Notes under the pieces: generated by a model
Databases searched by the model: none
Seen by the model: the letters and a program-made list of their open reading frames with translations, nothing else
What the model was told of the DNA's origin: nothing
NCBI GenBank assembly: GCA_024734555.1
Contig: JANPWX010000476.1
Coordinates: 489,021-553,020 of the forward strand
Direction: 5' to 3'
DNA: 64,000 nucleotides
From: Trochalopteron elliotii
Taxonomy: Eukaryota; Chordata; Aves; Passeriformes; Leiothrichidae
Program-made: the position numbers and the translations under genes
Part shown: positions 54,839 through 63,946 of the stretch, piece after piece
How the letters are laid out: every line of letters starts with the position of its first letter
Numbering within the stretch: position 1 is the stretch's first letter

Positions 54839-55484
54839 ACAATGAGAAAAAGTGGTCTGCAATTCTGAATGAGTGATGTCGATACAGTTCAAATGAGCAG
54901 CACAATTTAAAAGAACTACTACCATCCACTTACATATGACACAACCAGTCGAAGAAAAAGATGCAATCTCAAGAGTCTGAATGATAATTACAGCTCTTCT
55001 AATATCTAAAACTAACAGCACACTGTAATTGTAACCCATTAACTTAATGAGCTCAGGAATTTTGACTCAAATAAACTGATTAACTCAGAACACATCACCT
55101 CCACAAATGAGTTCCATCTACCATTTGTATGACTGCTAGAGATGTGACTTTGCTAGCATTTTTATAAATAATGATTTTAAAATAATTTTATGTCATGTTT
55201 CTCAACAGGAGATTAAGTGCCCTATTTCAAGGGCACAGAAGCCTCCTGTCAAGCAGAGGAGACTTTGCTGGACAAGGCACCACCCTTGCTACAAAAGGTT
55301 TCCTCCAGCCTCAGACATTTTAGGAATCCAAGTGCTTTAACTCTGATTTAGTGAAAAACTGAGACACTTAGAATTGCCAGAGTCTGGCTGATAAGAAAAA
55401 CATTGGTTTCATCAACTAGTCTCCATTTTGACTTATCACATGAGATGAACGAGAAACACAGGATAAATACACTCCTTGACTTAC

Positions 55485-55609
55485 CATTCGTTTGAGAAAG
55501 TTGCAGTACTGAAAGGTAATGAGCCTGTTGCTGGCCACACGGTAAAGGTGCACAAACCGGCACGGTATCTGCGGTACACCAGCGTTCCGCAAACCCCAAA
55601 CAAATAATC
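55485..55609 (-). CDS. COX10: COX10 exon 2 (mitochondrial presequence)
   Basis: Encodes residues 15-56. It follows acceptor TTTTAAGCAG, where its first two bases complete the Gly codon begun in exon 1, and ends CGA ATG before donor GTAAGT in phase 0. The 125 nt encode an Arg-rich, acid-free peptide ending ITFQYCNFLKRM, which lines up with the ITFQHFSFLKRM region of mammalian COX10. Together with exon 1 this is the mitochondrial targeting presequence. The exon is below usual ORF length cutoffs and is recognised only through splice sites, phase and homology. Confidence 0.95.
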
Positions 55610-55788
55610 CTGCTTAAAACAAGACAAAACATAAGAGTGGATTCCAGTTTCTTCTCTGCCACTGAGCTGGCTTCTAATGAAGACTACCGTGCCTGCTGTC
55701 AGCTGTGACACAGGACACCCCAACAAATGGGAACCAGGGTCAGGTGAGGGAAAATGTCTGCTGCTCCGGGTGAAAGACATTGACACTG

Positions 55789-56225
55789 TAGAATCATGGA
55801 ATCATTAAAGATGGAAAATACCTTTAAGATCAAGTCTGAGTATTAACCCAGCCAGGTCCACCACTGAACCATGCCCCTGAGTGCTACAGCCACTTTTTTT
55901 TTGAACCCTTACAAGGATGATTGACTCCATCACTGCCCTGGGCAGCTTGTGCCAGTGCCTGACCACCACTTCAGTGAAGAAACTTTGCCTAATATTTCTG
56001 CCACAACTTGTGGCCGCTTCATCTTATCCTGTCCCTTGTTGCCTGGGAGCAGAGCCTGACCCCCACCCGGCTGCACCCTCGTTTTAGGGAATTGTGGAGA
56101 ATGGAAGTTCCCCTGAGCCTCTTTTTCTTCAGGCTGAGCCCACCCGACCCCAGCTCCCTCAGCTGCTTCTGGTGCTCCAGACGCTTCCCCAGCTACGTTC
56201 CCTTCCCTGGAGACATTCAACCCCT
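55789..56225 (-). mobile_element. CR1 LINE fragment in COX10 intron 1
   Basis: About 440 bp in the COX10 sense direction. Complement blocks include TAGAATCATGGAATCATTAA, GGCAGCTTGTGCCAGTGCC, AAACTTTGCCTAATATTTC and CATCTTATCCTGTCCCTTG, ending near GTTCCCTTCCCTGGAGACA. A T8 run interrupts it near 55892. The ORFs crossing it on both strands are CR1-derived. Confidence 0.92.
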
Positions 56226-56324
56226 TTTCTTTTTTATCCCTAGGGGCACAAAACTGAACTGCAGACATGTCCCAATAATTCTGGGTGTTTCTTCCAAATT
56301 CCTGAGCTCCAGTAAGAGGTGTTT

Positions 56325-56465
56325 TCACAGAATATGCTGAGCTGGAAGAGACATACAAGGATCAGCGAATTCAGTTCCTGCCCCTTCACAGGACACTCCA
56401 ACAAACCCACCCTGACCTTGAAAACCTTGTCCAAACGCTGCTTAAGCTCAGGCAGCCTTGGTGAT
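56325..56465 (-). mobile_element. CR1 LINE 3' fragment near the COX10 promoter
   Basis: The complement begins TCACAGAATATGCTGAGCTGG and continues through GTTCCTGCCCCTTCACAGG, CTTGTCCAAACGCTGC and CTCAGGCAGCCTTGG. It is the same subfamily as 34845-35170, in the COX10 sense direction, and reaches to within about 60 bp of the CpG island. Confidence 0.9.
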
Positions 56466-56712
56466 GGGTACAGTATTGCCCCACGACTATATACACAAGA
56501 TTATCCTTCGAAAGCAGCGCGGAGAGGAAGCAGCTGCCATAGGACAGCACCGAAGTCAAACACGTGTGGAGGACACAAAACGCAGTGTGGCACACGGGAA
56601 CGCCCTGCACACGCATGGCCGTGCAGGCGCCGGGAACCGCTCCACAGAGCAGCCCCGGGCCTGCCTGGCCCTGCCTGCACACCGGCCCTCTCGCCCTACG
56701 GCTCCGCGGTAC

Positions 56713-56755
56713 CTGCGAGCGCCCGGGGCGGGCAGCAGTGGCGGGCGGCGCTCAT
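56713..56755 (-). CDS. COX10: COX10 exon 1 (start codon and first 14 codons)
   Basis: Encodes Met1 to Ala14 (MSAARHCCPPRALA) plus the first base of Gly15. The ATG sits in a good context (CTGCCATGAGC). The exon ends GCTCGCAG before donor GTACCG, leaving phase 1, exactly as needed to join exon 2. Mammalian COX10 likewise has a short first exon ending at a Gly codon after about 15 residues. The start is supported by this match and by lying in the CpG island. Two upstream ATGs open only tiny frames. Confidence 0.9.
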
Positions 56756-56787
56756 GGCAGGCGGCTGCTGCGCCGCTCTCCCCTCAT
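56752..56787 (-). promoter_or_regulatory. uORF2 overlapping the COX10 start codon
   Basis: An ATG at 56787-56785 opens a frame of 11 codons (MRGERRSSRLP). Its TGA stop (56754-56752) overlaps the COX10 ATG as ATGA. If the leader is long enough to include it, main-frame translation would depend on leaky scanning or on reinitiation at the overlap. Its own ATG in turn overlaps the stop of uORF1. Confidence 0.6.
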
Positions 56788-56804
56788 CGCCTGGGCGCCG
56801 CCAT
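56784..56804 (-). promoter_or_regulatory. uORF1 starting in a YY1/TISU-like element
   Basis: The ATG at 56804-56802 lies inside GAAAATGGCGGC, one mismatch from the TISU consensus SAASATGGCGGC, and opens a 6-codon frame (MAAPRR) ending in TGA at 56786-56784. That TGA overlaps the ATG of uORF2. TISU elements usually mark promoters with very short leaders, so whether this ATG is transcribed depends on the unknown start site. Confidence 0.6.
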
Positions 56805-56807
56805 TTT
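56797..56807 (-). promoter_or_regulatory. YY1-type site (AAAATGGCGGC)
   Basis: The minus strand reads AAAATGGCGGC, matching the core YY1 consensus ATGGCGGC, about 50 bp upstream of the COX10 ATG. YY1 sites of this form typically lie at or just after the transcription start of housekeeping and mitochondrial genes. Confidence 0.65.
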
Positions 56808-56958
56808 CCCGGCGCGACCGCCAAACGCTTTCCGGGTCGGCGCTACGGCGAAGGCGGAGGGACATTCCGGGGCCGTCCCGATGAGAGGGGCGGTCGTGTC
56901 GAGAATATCCGGGAGCGCTGCCCCCGCTGCTCTCCCGCGAGTGGTGGCTGTGCCCCAA

Positions 56959-57081
56959 GCTAGTGAGGGATTTTTATACCGAAGTTTGAAATTCCCCAGG
57001 CCAATATATAGAAGCGGCGTGGAAAGAGTCAAAACGCTTTTCACCTCTCTGCCAGTACAAAATAAATGAGCTGAAATAACA
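56959..57081. repeat. Direct repeat copy 2, left part
   Basis: Homologous to 52514 to about 52650 in intron 3. Shared blocks run GCTAGTGA, TTTATA, GAAATT, TTTTCA and ACAAAATAAATG. It directly abuts the COX10 CpG island, so the upstream edge of the promoter coincides with the start of the repeat. It is cut off by the CR1 at 57082. Confidence 0.7.
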
Positions 57082-57578
57082 ATCACAGAATCGTTTGGGT
57101 TGGAAGGGACCTCTGGAGATCACCCTAACCCCAACCTCCCCTGCCCAGGCAGGGATCACCCAGAGCAGGTGACACAGGAACACATCCAGGTGGGATTGGA
57201 ATGTCTCCAGAGAAGGAGACTCCACACCCTGCCTGGGCAGCTGTTCCAGTGCACTGGCCACCCTCCATGGAAAGTTCTTATTCATATTGAGATGGAATTT
57301 CACGTGTTTTGGTTCATGGCCATTGCTCCTTGTCCTGTCACTGGGCACCATGGAGGAGAGTCTGGCATCATCCTCTTGGCATCCTTGGAGATATATATAT
57401 GCAATAATGAGATCCCCCCTCAGTCTTCCCCGAACTAAACAGACTCAGCTCCCACAGTCTCTCCTCATATGCGGATGCTCCAGACCCCTCATCATGTTTG
57501 TGGTCTCCACTGAACCCTCTCCAGTAGTTTGTCTTTCTTCTACTGAGGAGCCCAGAACTGGACACAACACTCCAGATA
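57082..57578 (-). mobile_element. CR1 LINE fragment inserted in direct repeat copy 2
   Basis: About 500 bp on the minus strand with complement blocks AATCACAGAATCGTTTGGG, GGTTGGAAGGGACCTCTGG, GGAGACTCCACACCCTGCC, TGTCCTGTCACTGGGCACC and GAGCCCAGAACTGGACACA. It splits the repeat, which matches the intron 3 copy on both sides, so the insertion is younger than the duplication. A short TA run sits near 57390. The ORFs here are CR1-derived. Confidence 0.95.
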
Positions 57579-57808
57579 ACGAGGAAGAAAATTTGGATGT
57601 ACAAACAAGATCAGTTGTCTAAGGCCAAAACATGAGATGTATCATCAGCACGGAGATGAAAATGCAAATGACCTTTATACACTCTATGTGGTCAGCACAC
57701 CTTTTCCATGCAGAAAGAAAAAATGAAACAAAAAGTTTCAAAAGCTAAACTGAATTAAGGACTTTTTATTATAAAAAGTTATTATGGCAAGGAATGACCG
57801 TTCTTGGC
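57579..57808. repeat. Direct repeat copy 2, right part
   Basis: Continues the homology with 52660-52908: GAGGAAGAAAAT, TGGATGT, TCAGTTGT, GATGTATCATCA, GAGATGAAAATG, AAACTGAATT and TATGGCAAGGAA versus TATGACAAAGAA. The similarity fades after about 57808. Confidence 0.75.
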
Positions 57809-60781
57809 AGTAGATGAGGGTGAGATAGTTCCTTCAGAACAAGTGCCAGAGCAATTTCCCACCCAGTAACTCAACCAGTGACCCTGAGGGAAGAAGTGGG
57901 GTGTCATTTTTGGGGTACAGGAACAAGAGGCAGCATTCAGGTGGGAGCTGGAGCCAGTTGGGAGACCTTGATCACCTTCCCATGAGGAAGCCCCCAGAGC
58001 CTTGCCTGGAGCATCCTCACGGCCTCTGCCAGGCACTGGAACTGTTTCCTCTGCTGGATCCCCAGGCTCATCCCCAAGAAACAGCTGTGGCCAGGATGTG
58101 GTGTCTGGCACAGCAAGAGGGTGAGCAGGAGTGCATTGGGACATTGCAAAATCCTTGTAAAACTGCCAAGGGAGGGCTAATAAGCAGTGAATCAATTATA
58201 TAATTCTATGGAGTCTCATTCCCAAAAGGATCTGAGCTTTAAAGAGCCAAATGCTTGGGGAGAAAAAATTAAACAAACAAACTAACAAACAATTTAAAAA
58301 AATAAATCTATGTTTAGTTTCTGAAGTAATTTTGAAACTGAAAGTTTAGTTTCTATACTCCTTGGGTAAAAATATGCATTTCAGGGGGCCACATTGAAGA
58401 GGTGTTGCAGCTGTCACCTCATCCTGCCCTCAAACATGTTCTGGGGGTGGCTGGATCCTTTGCTAAGCTGATTCAACTTACTAACCTGAAAGGGAGAAAT
58501 TGCTAATTTTGCTGGTTGTACTGTTTGAACTGTCCCTGCACAGGCACTGATAGGTTGAAAGCTAAAGCAGGGCACAGAGGAAGGGCCTTGGACCAGAATC
58601 TGAACAAAAAGGGAAGGGAATGGTTAGGACTGCTCCAGCTGTAAGGCATAATTGCACCCCCAGGCATCTTTAAAATATTTTCTCTTAAGAGTTTAAGTTC
58701 AGAAGATGTAGGCTATAAGTCACTTAAATGCTTTTGAAAGTCATTCTCAATATTTTTTCATGGAAATAGTCCTCAGAACCATCTTCCTCCCAGGCTTTCA
58801 TTTCTTTATAGTGCTTAAATTTATGCAAAAGTCATCTTAAATCATTATTTGGAAGATGAAAACACTCACTCTAATTCACTGGAAATATCCTACTTCAAAG
58901 CATTTATTTCCACTCTCCTTCTATTTGGGGAGCTGGGGAGAAATTAGCACTTCACGTTTCTTACAGTTAATATCCATTTTTATTCCGAGTTCTCATCACC
59001 AAGCATATATCACTTTGCAGTTCCTGTTTGCATCTCTACTTTTTGCCCTTTTTTCTGCCCTCAAATTTACACCTGCAAAAATAAAACAAACATGCAGCAA
59101 ACACACACAGTGGTTGCACAGAGGGCTGGAATGGTTGGTTGGCTTTAGGGCAGTTTGGGTCAGAGAGCAAAAGGTTGAGGTAGTTGAGTGTTCAGTGTCA
59201 GGGCTGATATTTAAGGTTGAATGATTTTCATTGCCTTTCAGTTGGGCAATAAATTGCACCCCTGGAGAGAGGGGATGTAACACTACTTTTCTAATTAAGG
59301 AGAATGTTATCCATGGACATTGGCATGGAGCAATACCTCCTTGTGAAACAATAATGAGGATTTAGGGCACACAAAATGTCGCATACCCACTTGGGTTGAA
59401 CCACCAAAGCTACTCTTAGAGAGAAAATAAGTAATTTTAGGATTTTTAGTGGATGCAAATATCCAAGTGTCAGAGTTGTATTCAAGCCCAAAAGGGCTCC
59501 ACAGGCTTTGGATCTCATTACTGAGGGTTTGACTCTGCACTGCACTGATTCCACAGAAGTGGCCCCACAAAATACTCCAGAAAGCACCAGAAACTATGGA
59601 GTAACGAAGAGGAGCATGGACCTTCCAGGGAGCTCTCAGCATCCTCCCCACTCAGCTCCCACCATCTTGCTCATAAAAGCCCATCACTTCTGTCACAGGA
59701 CCAGGGGGAGGGTTGCTGGAGACTCATTTCTTGTCATGGGGCTCCAAGGCCACCATTGTGAGTCAGAACAACTCCTGAAGCATCTCTAACATTTTGTTGC
59801 TAGTTGCCAAGATGGGCAGTTGCTCAATATCTGTGGTGCTTCCCTTGGTTATAAACTGTGCACCTTCAGGTTTGTTCTCAGGGTAATGCATGGGGCATCT
59901 AACCACACAACTGCCATTAATCTTAATTATACAGCACGTATTAACAGCTTTATATGATCCTTTTTCCTATTAGCACTATCATAAATCTGATTGGTGGGAC
60001 TTAATTAGATCTCAGCAGCAGAATGCAATTGTTTGATACACAAAAAGACAAATTTGTGGAGATGGCAAACTGTTACTATACTTCAGTGTCAAAATCTCAG
60101 GCATAACACCAACAAGGCTTCTTGTAAGATTTATTTGTTGTCAGGAAATGATTTAAAGACCTACTTGTAACAATGTTATATTTTTCTTACTTCACAGAAT
60201 GTTGTTGATTGATGTTAGAGCTCCGCAGAGACCTTGATGTACTTTCAGATAGGGAACCCTGAAAGCCAAGTGCAAAATAAATAAGATGGCATCCTGCTGT
60301 TATTGTGGTAACTTTTGCAGATAATTTCAAAACTGGTGTTTAGTTTAGCAATCCACCGCGGGGGAAGCTAGAGCTTAGAGCAATTAGTTGGTGAAGCCCA
60401 ACCTATTTTATTTTGGGGGCCCAGGATGTAAAGTAAGAAATGTTGTTCAAAGTGAAGGGCACTAGGACGTATCAGAAACACAGAAATAACAGATGGAAAG
60501 AGCTAAGGAAGTATTAAAGGCCAGGCCAAACTCTAATGATAGAAAGTTGATTGACTGCTTAAGGCATCTAGATTGAGCCAATAATCTCTGCTCAACACCT
60601 CAGTTACACCCCTCCTGAGATCTTGAGCCAGGGCTTGTTGCAGCTTCTGTCGCCAAGAGACTCCCAGTGATCCTGATGATCAGTTAACTAGTTCTTTGAG
60701 TCACCTGCACTGCCATGGATTTGGGGTTTTGGGGGATTTTCTACAGTTCAGCATTGTGATGCACTGATGCTTTTACACTGA
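57809..60781. other. Intergenic DNA upstream of COX10
   Basis: About 3 kb with no recognised gene. It has an A-rich, AAAC-repeated patch at 58261-58305. Open frames up to 137 codons (57782-58195, minus) match no family I know. A divergent non-coding transcript from the COX10 promoter is possible but cannot be seen in sequence. Confidence 0.5.
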
Positions 60782-60928
60782 AGCATAGGCGAGGTTGAAC
60801 GGGGCTTGGAGCAGTCTGGTCTAGTGGAAGGTGTCTCTGCCCATGGCAGGGGGCGAAACGAGATGAGCTTTAAACCCAATGAGTTTAAATGAGTCCCTTC
60901 CAACCCAAACCATTGTGTGATTCTGTGT
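60782..60928 (+). mobile_element. CR1 LINE 3' fragment
   Basis: Plus-strand CR1 end with GAGGTTGAACGGGGCTTGG, GTCTAGTGGAAGGTGTC, CCCATGGCAGGGGGC and CTTCCAACCCAAACCATTG, ending GATTCTGTG. It has a small internal duplication around AACCCAATGAG. It is 5' truncated. Confidence 0.93.
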
Positions 60929-62232
60929 ATTGTACAAAGTTTGGTCTTCAATAAAGAAACCTCACAACCAGGAGCAAAACCTACTGATACCAACCAAGAG
61001 CTTGAAACATGCCACTCCCATGTTATTAAATACTCACCCTCAGCAAATACCTCTGCATGGAAGTTAACTAGTAAAAAGAACCCAAAACATCAAAACCCCA
61101 AACCTTCCCACCATCCTGATTCCAGTGTTTTGGAGTAGTTAAAATTTCCAAGAACAAGTGAAGTAGTACTTCTGGTAGATCAGTGCTCAGTCACCATTCT
61201 GAAGTGGTATGCCAGACTGATTTCTTTCCCAAAGTAGAGTTCAGATATACAATAGGAAATTATTGGAAGCTAAAAACTGCTGCCTCTTCTGAGTTGTCCA
61301 AGGTGGCCTTGTGCTGATCCTGGGGGATGTGATTTTTTGGCAAATCCTGCGTTTCCTATTTGCCACTTGCAATGGACTATGAGCTATAATTGCTCACTTC
61401 AAGTGAAAAACTTCCAGTCTTTCCTTAGGTAAAGCTTTGCCGAGTAAATTCAGCTGCAATAGATTTGAAGTTGGTTTGGAAATCTGGTACAAACATGTTG
61501 GTGATGGAGAGTAAGCAGCCAGGGGCCTGGGGATGAACCCTACTGAAGACGGTGTGAGGGAAATTGCTCCTAATAAATGGCAAAACCTTCTTTATGGCAA
61601 CAGCAACCAGCCACACAGATCCAGCAAGGAGCTACTTAATCCAATACATCACATCAGCCAGCCCTTTTTAACTCACCCTTGTATTGCTGCTTCCAACAAG
61701 AAAAGATACTTTTATCCCTAAAATTCTCAGCCAGAGTCAACAATAACTATTTCCAGAAGCCTTTTGCCCTTAAAATTACTTTCTGAAGAAAAGGCCCTGT
61801 GTCCTGTGCTCCTTCAACTGAGAATTACTGCCTGAATATCTCCAGAATCCCTTTCTTTTTCTTCATGCCTTATTTCAGAGGTCTTTCTTTTCCTGGAAAA
61901 TCTATGTGAAGTTCCCAAGCTGCTTAGGACTCAGAAGATCTAATAGAAATAAGATTTATTAAGAGCAGAGAGAGGAAATCAGATTAAAACTGAAGAAACA
62001 GCTTGCATAACTGATCTCCTATACTCAGCAACTGCTCAGAAAGTGCTCGGTACACACACGTTGACTATTTTGGGGAAGTGCCTTTCAGCCTGAAGTAATT
62101 TATTGCAATAATTTCTTTACACCTACCTCACCAGTGAGCACAGACTTCCTAAATGCAAGATGGGAGAGGAAGACTGTCTGGTTTCCCTCCTGTTCCTGAG
62201 TGTAAAACTAGGCGAGTCCTCATGGGAGAAGA
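60929..62232. other. Intergenic DNA, no feature seen
   Basis: About 1.3 kb without a recognisable gene, RNA or transposon. Confidence 0.5.
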
Positions 62233-62916
62233 GTGAGAGACTCCAGTGTTTCTCCTTGCTGTGAAGGAAGGAATGTTTTCTATTTTCTGATTTTTGAGAG
62301 AATCAACTTAGTTTCTGAGGAAAATAAATGTCGCAAAAGAGAAACAGACCAGAGTTTGAAACAGGAGGTGCATCACAGACCCCTCAGCCCTACCACTCTT
62401 AGCAGTAATCTCTGTCCTCCCCCAGCACCTTACAGCCCAGGATTTTACATGGGCAAAGTAAATGAATGCCTTGCTTGTGTTTCCAGTCACAAAATACATC
62501 CAAGACATGGCAAGTTGTTTTTTTTAGAGAAATACCATACATGCCCTATTGACTGCAAACTCTACAAGCCGCTTCTGGCCCACAGACTGCAGATCCAAGC
62601 CCCTAAGCAAGCTGATTCCAGGAGAAGGCTATCATGGTCAGGACAATTCATCTGCCTGCAGACTGTTCCCACCAGGTTCTCAGGAAAGGGAGAGCCTGTG
62701 GTTGCTATAACATGTGGGGAGGCTGCAGGGGTCCAGGTTGACCAGCCCTGTTCCAGGAAGCAGAGTTGCAGTAGAGCACCTTTACCACTGACTTTGAGCC
62801 TCCATGGAAGAATGTCTCATGGAGATGTCAGACTGGGCAGAAACCCCTCAGCAGGGGAGGGTATTTATGTGCCAGGCAAGTTACATCATTCAGAGGCTGC
62901 CTGTTTGGACTTCTGA
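62233..62916 (+). other. Unrecognised 227-codon open frame
   Basis: The longest ATG-initiated frame in the window lies upstream of and divergent from COX10. The predicted product is hydrophilic and rich in Ser, Pro, Cys and His, with no clear domain, signal peptide or membrane helix. The CTG/CAG content and moderate GC lower the stop frequency, so chance is possible. No CpG island, splice pattern or CR1/LTR signature accompanies it. It could be a lineage-specific gene, part of a non-coding RNA, or a decayed element. Confidence 0.2.
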
Positions 62917-63946
62917 CTGCTGCAGTGGGTCCACGTCCCTCAAAATAGGTGGTGATACTACTGACTCCAACTGGAACCTATGGGGTACATCATCCTGAGA
63001 GACAAGCCAGGTCCAGCACACCCTCATCAGCTTAAACAAAGGAGGCTGAGGATTTCTGAGGCTGAGGATTTCCTTGTCACAGAAAAGCAGAATACACATT
63101 CTCCTTGTTTGTATATGTTTAGGGGAGAGTTGTTATAAATCATTCACCCAAGCAGTCATTTTTTGAAGCTCTCACATCCCAGCCCAACTAACCATGCTCA
63201 TAATTAGCCTCAGCAGCTGACAACCATAGCAAAGGTATTGGAGAAAGGATAACATTTATGAACATATCAAAATGATTCATAATGGGCTATTAAAAATAGC
63301 AATACATTAAAGAGACAGCCTACAGAGAAGCCATTTGCAGATCCTCAGTAATTCAGAACAGTTTTTAAAAGCCAAGTTTTTGCTATCACAAATCTGTCCC
63401 TGCTGCTCTGCAGATAGCAATGTAGGCTGTTCTCATCAGGGTGAGCACTCTCAATGTTGATGTGATAGCTGCCAGCCCTAGGTGGAAGAAACAAGCTCAA
63501 TGTAACTCACACCCACCCTCGTCTCCTGAACACCCCCAAAGAGACAAACCTTAGCACACATCAAATTCAGCTTTATTTTCCCTGGGCTGGCTCCACTTAG
63601 TGCTAGCATATTCCAAGGGTAAATTTTGGCAAACAACAGTAGTACAGCATGTACGCCCCTCGGGAAGTTTTCATAGTCTGCCAGGCATTTGTTAACACAC
63701 TACTCCATTCAGGTTGTGACGAATTTGTGGCATGTTGGAGACAGGCCAGAGGGTGAGCTGGGAACAATATTTATTTATATCTATGTATAATATTTCATGT
63801 CTACCCAAATCATGTGTGTTCCCTAATCCACAGTAGTTCAAAGCATTTGCAGTTCTCTCAACTGATTAGCATCAGCTTTGCTTGGCCTGACCTAGCAGAA
63901 AGAAACGTAAGACAGTAAATGCAGCTGAATGCTTTAATTCACTGAT
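62917..63946. other. Intergenic DNA between the open frame and the terminal LTR
   Basis: It contains a 16-bp tandem duplication at 63042-63073 and otherwise nothing recognisable. Confidence 0.5.
63042..63073. repeat. 16-bp tandem duplication
   Basis: GAGGCTGAGGATTTCT (63042-63057) is followed at once by GAGGCTGAGGATTTCC (63058-63073), with one mismatch at the last base. Confidence 0.92.

Larger units (their letters stand above)
54028..55484 (-). other. COX10: COX10 intron 2
   Basis: A 1457-nt intron with donor GTAAGT after exon 2 and acceptor TATTTAG before exon 3. It holds a small CR1 remnant at 54398-54452 and an imperfect tandem duplication at 54781-54838, otherwise nothing recognisable. 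Confidence 0.95.
55610..56712 (-). other. COX10: COX10 intron 1
   Basis: An 1103-nt intron from donor GTACCG to acceptor TTAAGCAG. About half of it is CR1-derived (55789-56225 and 56325-56465). The part nearest exon 1 is GC-rich and belongs to the CpG island. Confidence 0.93.
56520..56960 (-). promoter_or_regulatory. COX10: CpG-island promoter of COX10
   Basis: A sharp GC- and CpG-rich island in otherwise AT-rich DNA covers COX10 exon 1 and its upstream flank. There is no TATA box where one would be needed. On the minus strand it has a YY1/TISU-like element at 56807-56797 and GGAA (ETS-type) cores within 56828-56836 and 56863-56870. These are common in promoters of nuclear-encoded mitochondrial genes. 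The exact transcription start is not visible. Long ORFs across this island in several frames result from the lack of stops in GC-rich sequence. Confidence 0.88.

Noticed and set aside
56386..56682. 98-codon minus-strand ORF just inside COX10 intron 1
   Set aside because: It overlaps the CR1 at 56325-56465 and intron sequence after a clear donor. The spliced frame to exon 2 explains the gene better.
56319..57069. Overlapping plus-strand ORFs of 214, 203 and 106 codons across the COX10 promoter
   Set aside because: They lie in a CpG island where stop codons are rare in every frame, run through CR1 sequence, and are antisense to COX10 exon 1. Two different frames are open together, which fits composition and not coding.
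57100..57622. Plus-strand ORFs of 112 and 111 codons upstream of COX10
   Set aside because: Antisense of the CR1 fragment at 57082-57578.
52514..57808. The direct repeats as LTRs of a provirus
   Set aside because: COX10 exons 1-3 and the promoter lie between them, and the copies lack clear TG...CA ends with flanking duplications.
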